Of a DNA stretch of 64,000 nucleotides, positions 59,181 to 64,000 are shown one piece after another. Under the pieces are notes generated by a model. That model searched no databases, had not been told where the DNA came from, and worked only from the letters and a program-made list of their open reading frames with translations. The translations under genes and the position numbers were made by a program. Numbering within the stretch: the stretch's first letter is position 1; each line of letters starts with the position of its first letter. The stretch comes from Dermatemys mawii (taxonomy: Eukaryota > Chordata > Testudines > Dermatemydidae), in the NCBI GenBank assembly GCA_007922305.1, contig ML677385.1, positions 5,296,336 to 5,360,335 of the forward strand, read 5' to 3'.

Positions 59181-59540
59181 CGTAGGTGCCAACTCTGGAT
59201 TTCCAGCCCATGGAAAAAAATTAGCAGTTGCTTAGCACCCACCGGCAGCCAAACTTCCTCCCACCCCCCCGCACTCCCAGGACCTCCTGCGCACAGGTGG
59301 CCCTGCTGGACGACAACTCCCCCTCCCTCCAAGCATCTCCTGGTGACTGCAATCAGCTGTTCCGCAGCATGCAGGAGGCACTGGGAGTGAGGGGGAGGAG
59401 CGGGGATAGGGTGAACTCAGGGGAGGGGCAGAAAGAGGTGGGGTGGGGAAGTGAAGTGGAGGAAGGGGTGGAGTGGGGCAGTGCCTGGAGCTGGGCGGGA
59501 GTTAAGCACCCCCCAGAACAATTGGAAGCTGGCACGTGTG
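59181..59540. mobile_element. hAT MITE, 360 bp, exact 8-bp duplication
   Basis: Ends 'cgtaggtgccaactc' and 'agctggcacgtgtg' are inverted. Perfect ctcctaat duplication at 59173-59180 and 59541-59548. Same family as the copy at 51350. Confidence 0.85.
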
Positions 59541-59889
59541 CTCCTAATCCGTTGAGTGCTCTGTGTAAGAGGTGGGATACATGTACCTGGGTTCCTGATA
59601 CCTAAATATGTGCTTATGAATATGTGACAATAATGAATAGATTGTCAGTGTGAGCAGGAAAATATTTATAATTAAGTCTATTTGCAATCTAGTATGGATG
59701 TTTTTAATGGAATTTTTAAAAAAATCACTTAGTAATCAGAAGACAAGACTTGTTTTTTTGGAGGAAGTTTGACAGCTGAATGTTGTAGGTTGGTTTTATA
59801 TGTTGTACCTCTTACAGGAAAGAGCTGAGTGAGAAGGAAGTTTGCAATTTAGAGCTGAACTGGAGAGTATGCTTTTGTTGTTAATACTT

Positions 59890-60060
59890 AGCGCTTATAC
59901 GTCTCTCTTTATATGTAGATCTCAGTGAACATCGCAATGATCTCCATCTATAAAACAGAAATTTTGGTTCAGAGAGGTTAAGTAATGCATCCAAAGCAAC
60001 ACAGCGGGTCACTATCAGAGCCGGAATAAGAAGACCCAAGTCTCTTGACCTCATCTGGTA
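59890..60060 (+). repeat. Ancient L2/MIR-like 3' fragment
   Basis: 'gcgcttatacgtctctc', 'cagagaggttaagtaatgc', 'cacagcgggtcactatcag' match the deeply conserved 'gaggttaagtgacttgccca...cacacagc' tail of old amniote L2/MIR-class repeats, heavily decayed. Confidence 0.6.
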
Positions 60061-60238
60061 TCATAGAAGAGCGTTCTTTTTTTTAAAAAAAAAATAAAAA
60101 ATAAAAATTACATCGCTTCATCTACTTTGAAGCAAGTTTTTGTATATTCCTTAACTTCATTTTTAATGTCTGTCCTATATAGTGACCATTTAAAAAATGC
60201 GGGTGCTTGTGAAACATCCTCTCATTTAGGTTTTTATG

Positions 60239-60260
60239 TTGTAGTAGTAGTAGTAGTAGT
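60239..60260. repeat. (GTA)n microsatellite
   Basis: Seven GTA units. Confidence 0.9.
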
Positions 60261-60789
60261 GTTGTGATGTGTCAGTATGGCACCATCATTTTGTGATATA
60301 AATCTGACACAGAAGTTTAGCCTGTTAGGTAATTTTTAAAGGGGGAGCACAGGAAAAAGCCATAAACTGATTCAAAAATCTGGGTAGAAGTGTGTGTATT
60401 TGGGGTTTGGGCCAGAAATCCTACCATAACAAAATATTTATAAACAGATTTTGTCCAGAAAAATTCTGATGCCAAAATAAATTTGATTCATCTTCAAGTG
60501 GTGTCCCTGACGGTGCTCCACTCTAGGCGTCAGTGCGCCCCTGCGCTGGAGATCAGAGATTTCTCGCAGCAGTACTCGGTCAGAGGAAGGACGTGCACAG
60601 GAGACGTTTCGTGCAGCCATTGGCACCTCGTATAGTGTGTGCTTCCTGACCGTCCCCTCCATTCCTTCTCAGACGCCCTTGGCTGCAGACAGAGCTCTAC
60701 GGAAGTGCTCTTTGATAGGTTCTGGGGGGGGAAGTTACAAGTTACATAGGAACTTCTTTTTAGTCTATACTTAGTTACATTGTTTAGTT

Positions 60790-61575
60790 CAGGGGTCTCA
60801 AACTCAAATGACCATGAGGGCCACATGAGGACTAGTATATTAGCCCAAGAGGCGCATTACTGACACCACTACCCCGCTGCCCCAGCTCAACCCTCATTCC
60901 TCCCTCTCCATGGGGCCTTGCCCCTTCCCTGTCCCAGTTCCAACCTCTTCCCCAAACCCGCACCGCAACTCTGCCCCCTCCCTGCCCCCAGGGGGTGTAT
61001 GAGGGGTGCAGGGTGTTCTGGGGGCTCAGGGCAGGGAGTTGAGGTGTGGGGTGCAGGAAGTGTGATGGGTGCAGCAGGGAGTTGGGGTGCAGGGTGTGGC
61101 AGGGGGATCAAGGCAGGAAGTGCAAGAGGGGTGGGTGGTATGGCCGTTGCAGGGTGCGGCAAGGGGCTCAGGGCAGAGGGTTGGGATGCAGCAGGGGGTT
61201 GGAGTGCAGGAGGGGTTTGGTGGGGCCCCCGGAAGCGACTGGAACCTGCTGGAGAGGAGGCACAAGGCTCTGAGTGTTGCCATGGCTGCTCCTCCAGATA
61301 CCTCCCCCAAAGCTCCCATTGGCTGTGGTCCCCAGGTCCCTGCCAATTGGAACTGAGGGGGGCGGTGTATAAAAGCGAGACCTGTGCCTCTTCTCTCCCT
61401 CCTTCCCCCTCCCCCACAGTGACGTGATTCCAGGTGCTTCTTGGAGCAGCTGGGTGCCTGCCCTGCCTTCTGTACGTGCTGGGCTGGAGCCGCTTGAGGT
61501 AAATGCGAGGGCAGGGAGCGCTCAGGGAGTGTGGCAGGACGCAGATAAGAACCAGACATGTGTTTGAGACTCCTG
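60790..61575. mobile_element. hAT element, 786 bp, exact 8-bp duplication
   Basis: Ends 'caggggtctcaaactc' and 'tgtttgagactcctg' are inverted. Perfect gtttagtt duplication at 60782-60789 and 61576-61583. The body is G/C-rich with G-rich imperfect tandem motifs ('ggggttggggtgcag'-like); the long antisense proline-rich ORF is compositional. Inserted in the 5' region of DIRS copy D. Confidence 0.9.
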
Positions 61576-61634
61576 GTTTAGTTAGTCTGTACATAGTTAC
61601 ATAGTTTCATTAGTTCCTCTTAGAGGTTTTTCTC

Positions 61635-61635
<1 letters not shown>

Positions 61636-61665
<30 letters not shown>
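61636..61665. repeat. C21A9 homopolymer junction
   Basis: Twenty-one C followed directly by nine A, inside the 5' part of DIRS copy D. Confidence 0.95.
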
Positions 61666-62028
61666 TAAAGGAAAGAGACGAAAGCAGAAGACTCATTCTC
61701 TCCTTAATTCCCTGTTAGGGAACAGTTTCTACAGTTTACCTTTACCATTATCTCCCATCCTTATCTCTCAAGAGGAGGGAGAGGCTTAACTGTAGTCATT
61801 CTGGGCTCAGCAGGATTTAAAAAGGTTCGCTCCTGTGAACCGATGCTAGTCTCTGATGGCCACACATCCCGCATTCGCTGTCTGGGAGAAACTTCTGTCT
61901 CCCAGAAATGCATACATTTCACCAACTTAACAACAAGGGCAAGATGTGACAGGGATCTCTGCTTGAAAATGCTTCTGCTGGTAATTTTTGCCTCTGTCAT
62001 TCAATGTCTTCAGGCTCAAGATTAGTTC

Positions 62029-62812
62029 ATGGCTCTTGACTTGCAAGATGCATACTACTTTTGGACTTCTTTAGAGCCTTTTGGACTCTCCACGGCATCA
62101 AGGATGTTTATTTACAAAATGCCCAACAGTGGCACTGGCCCACCTGAGAGAGGGTATTCACATCCACCCCTGTGTGGATGTTGGGCTGACCAGAGGCAAA
62201 TCACAGCAGTAGACAGTGAAGAGGCTGGAGTGCTCGTTACTCTTAGTCACTCAGCTGGGCCCTGGTGGCGAACTATGAAAAATCATTGCTCACCCCATCA
62301 TACACAATAGAGTTCATAGGAACCATGATTCACTCCAGATTAGAAAAGATGTACCTGCTGGAGGACAGGTTCCAGTTGTTAAAATCATTCATTCTCCAAC
62401 TTGTATAAAATTTGACTGCAATTTAATAGACCTGTCTTGCAGTGGTAGGTCACTTTGGCATGCGTGTATCTGAGGCTGTTTGCCAGACTTCATCCGCACT
62501 GAAGTGTCTCTGACTTGGTTTGGTCTATTCCTCAGTGAGTCATTGAATAGACAGGAAAGTTTGAGTGCACCAGCATTTAATCACAGAGTTTGCTTGGTGC
62601 TTGGATCCCACAAATGCATGGAATGGGGAATGCTTTTTAGGCCTTTCCCTGTTGAAGATTTTGTCCTGGACTGCACCAGGGACAGACTAAGGGACCCATT
62701 TGGGCCACCTGCAGTTTCAAGGGACATGGTGTCTAGATGGCATGATGATGATGTCCTTGAGCTCAGAGCTATTAGACTTGCCTATGTGGCATTACTGTCT
62801 GTTCTCTAGAAC
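62029..62812 (+). pseudogene. DIRS copy D RT and RNase H remnant
   Basis: 'LDLQDAY' (62035-62055) is joined to 'EPFGLSTASRMFIYKM' (about 62072-62120), so the RT palm between these motifs has been deleted. Further thumb sequence is readable in other frames up to about 62400. RNase H-like 'DDVLELRAIRLAYVALL' lies near 62752-62805. No YxDD remains. Confidence 0.7.
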
Positions 62813-63469
62813 TCAGTAATGAGAATCTTCAGGCAACATAACTACATAAATATGAGGGTTCCTCATTTGTTTGTCAGCCGTCAACTTCTGATCATGATGC
62901 CAACTGAATGCAGTGACCCAATAACTATTCACTTGTGGGAGTCAGCAGCAATCCAGTGGATTTCCTGAGCAGGCAGTCAGTAACCAGCCACAAATGGTCC
63001 TTGTAGATGTCTGTCATAGGATTAGTGCTCTGCAACTGGGGATCCCTCCTCATAGATTTGTTTGCCCCCAAGGCAAATGCCAAATGTCAGAACTTATCCT
63101 CTAGGAGAGGGCTAACCTCCAGATTGCTACTAGATTCCTTCTTGCTACAGTGGAACAGAGGCTTGCTTCCTCCCATTTACCCTGATACTCAGGGGAATCT
63201 CCAAAATCAGGAGATCCAGAATCACCATCTTTCTCATTACCAAATATTGGTAGTTTTGGTTGACAGACTTGTTACAAATATCCATTCAACCTCCTATCAA
63301 GCTCACTGACCCTCCGGACCTGATCTCACAGCACCATAGCTCAGATACTCCATCCAGACCTAGAGTCACTGCATGTATTGACTGTTGGCTGGTTAAGTAC
63401 CACAGATAGGACTGCTCTTTACGAGTCTGGGAAATCTTGGTTCAAACCAAGAGAATATTTACCGGCATT

Positions 63470-64000
63470 ATGTACTCAACTGAATGAAAAAGGTTCTCGA
63501 TATGGGTGTCCCAGCATGGTCTAGTCATCAATGCCAAAAATCCTCAACTACTTTATTGCTCTTAAAACAGGGCAGAGTTTTGTTCAGCTATAATAAGGCC
63601 CACCTATGGGCAATCTCAGCTTGCCATCCACCTATACAGTCAGTTTTGGTCATCTCATCCTACGATATAGAAGTTTCTCAAGGGACTTGAGAAGTGCACT
63701 TATCCAGCAATCAGAAACTCTATTACTTCCTGGGGCCTTTGTTTAGTCCTCCTGACGCCCAGGGAGCCTCCATTTTAACCTCTCTTAAATGGTCCCTTTA
63801 CCACCTCATTCTAAAGACAGTCTTCCTGGTAGCTATCAATCCTACCAGAAAAGTGAATGAGCTTCAAGCGCATTATGGCTGACCCCCCCACCCCATATGC
63901 TGTTCCATAGGGACATGGTAGTACTAAGACTCACCCAAAGTGTATTCCTAAAGTGTTCTCATATTTTCATCTGAACTGGTCAAATGATCTACAAGTCATC
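63470..64000 (+). pseudogene. DIRS copy D tyrosine recombinase remnant (partial)
   Basis: 'KRFSIWVSQHGLVINAKNPQ' (about 63488-63548) matches the N-terminal 'KWKRFSxWA' part, and 'SLYHLILKTVFLVAINPTRK' with 'VNELQAHYG' (about 63795-63880) matches the highly conserved 'LKTAFLVAITSARRVSELQAL' core just upstream of the first catalytic Arg region. The C-terminal catalytic part lies beyond the window. At least two frame changes are needed to read it. Confidence 0.75.

Larger units (their letters stand above)
60490..64000 (+). mobile_element. DIRS-type retrotransposon, copy D (runs off window)
   Basis: Left terminal region from about 60490 ('tggtgtccctgacggtg', 'ctccactctaggcg', later 'attccttctcagacgc') precedes Gag-like sequence ('tgaaaatgcttctgctgg' at about 61965 matches copy A near 2738), a deleted RT, an RNase H/linker region and a tyrosine recombinase that reaches the window end. 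Interrupted by a hAT element at 60790-61575. All reading frames are broken. Confidence 0.8.

Noticed and set aside
60887..61594. Long proline-rich ORF on the minus strand (235 codons)
   Set aside because: It lies almost wholly inside a GC-rich hAT element with defined 8-bp duplications and crosses its left end; the open frame follows from base composition.
1..64000. CRISPR array, tRNA or rRNA gene, or bacterial-type operon
   Set aside because: No regularly spaced identical repeats, no cloverleaf-type or rRNA sequence, and gene structure is that of a vertebrate intron.

Overview
This window is non-coding vertebrate DNA with a single recognisable host exon. The sequence is AT-rich, interrupted by many GC-rich transposon islands, and it has no operons, bacterial-type genes or tRNA/rRNA genes. 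The repeat mix is the kind found in turtles, with other non-avian sauropsids as a less likely alternative: CR1 LINEs, tyrosine-recombinase DIRS elements, a Penelope-like element with a GIY-YIG domain, many hAT MITEs with 8-bp duplications, Harbinger-like MITEs with TTA/TAA/TCA duplications, and ERV solo LTRs with 5-bp duplications. The taxon is inferred from remembered repeat families, not from a search.

The host exon is 16475-16587 (+). It encodes the glycine-rich loop and VAVK-type lysine segment of CASK (calcium/calmodulin-dependent serine protein kinase, a MAGUK scaffold) and matches CASK exon 2, with consensus splice sites and phases. The window is therefore read as the 3' part of CASK intron 1 (1-16474), exon 2, and the 5' part of a long intron 2 (16588-64000). 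I saw no other CASK exon by eye.

Layout. 1.7-6.9 kb: Harbinger-like MITEs, then DIRS copy A (gag, RT, RNase H remnants) running into a GC-rich repeat. 9.0-15.5 kb: a MITE, hAT pieces, a minus-strand Penelope-like element, more MITEs. 16.9-18.0 kb: a TA-flanked transposon just after exon 2, containing a long TG/AG microsatellite. 18.3-22.7 kb: DIRS copy B, split by a 1.1 kb hAT element (holding a 100-N gap) and by a Harbinger-like MITE. 22.7-25.3 kb: a decayed transposon of a family I cannot classify, with a roughly 550-codon broken ORF. 25.6-34.6 kb: MITEs, a Harbinger fragment with a Myb/SANT-like DNA-binding ORF, a CR1 endonuclease fragment and an ERV solo LTR. 35.6-44.1 kb: MITEs and a three-level nest of DNA transposons. 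49.5-53.6 kb: DIRS copy C with terminal repeats and tyrosine-recombinase remnants, split by at least three MITEs. 55.9-57.0 kb: a second solo LTR. 60.5-64.0 kb: DIRS copy D, split by a hAT element and running off the window.

No intact mobile-element protein was found. The region works as a record of transposon activity inside a large intron: the order of insertion can be read from the nests, and target-site duplications often fix the ends to the base. I found no evidence for a new multi-gene system. The most unusual item is the unclassified transposase-like ORF at 23.2-24.9 kb.
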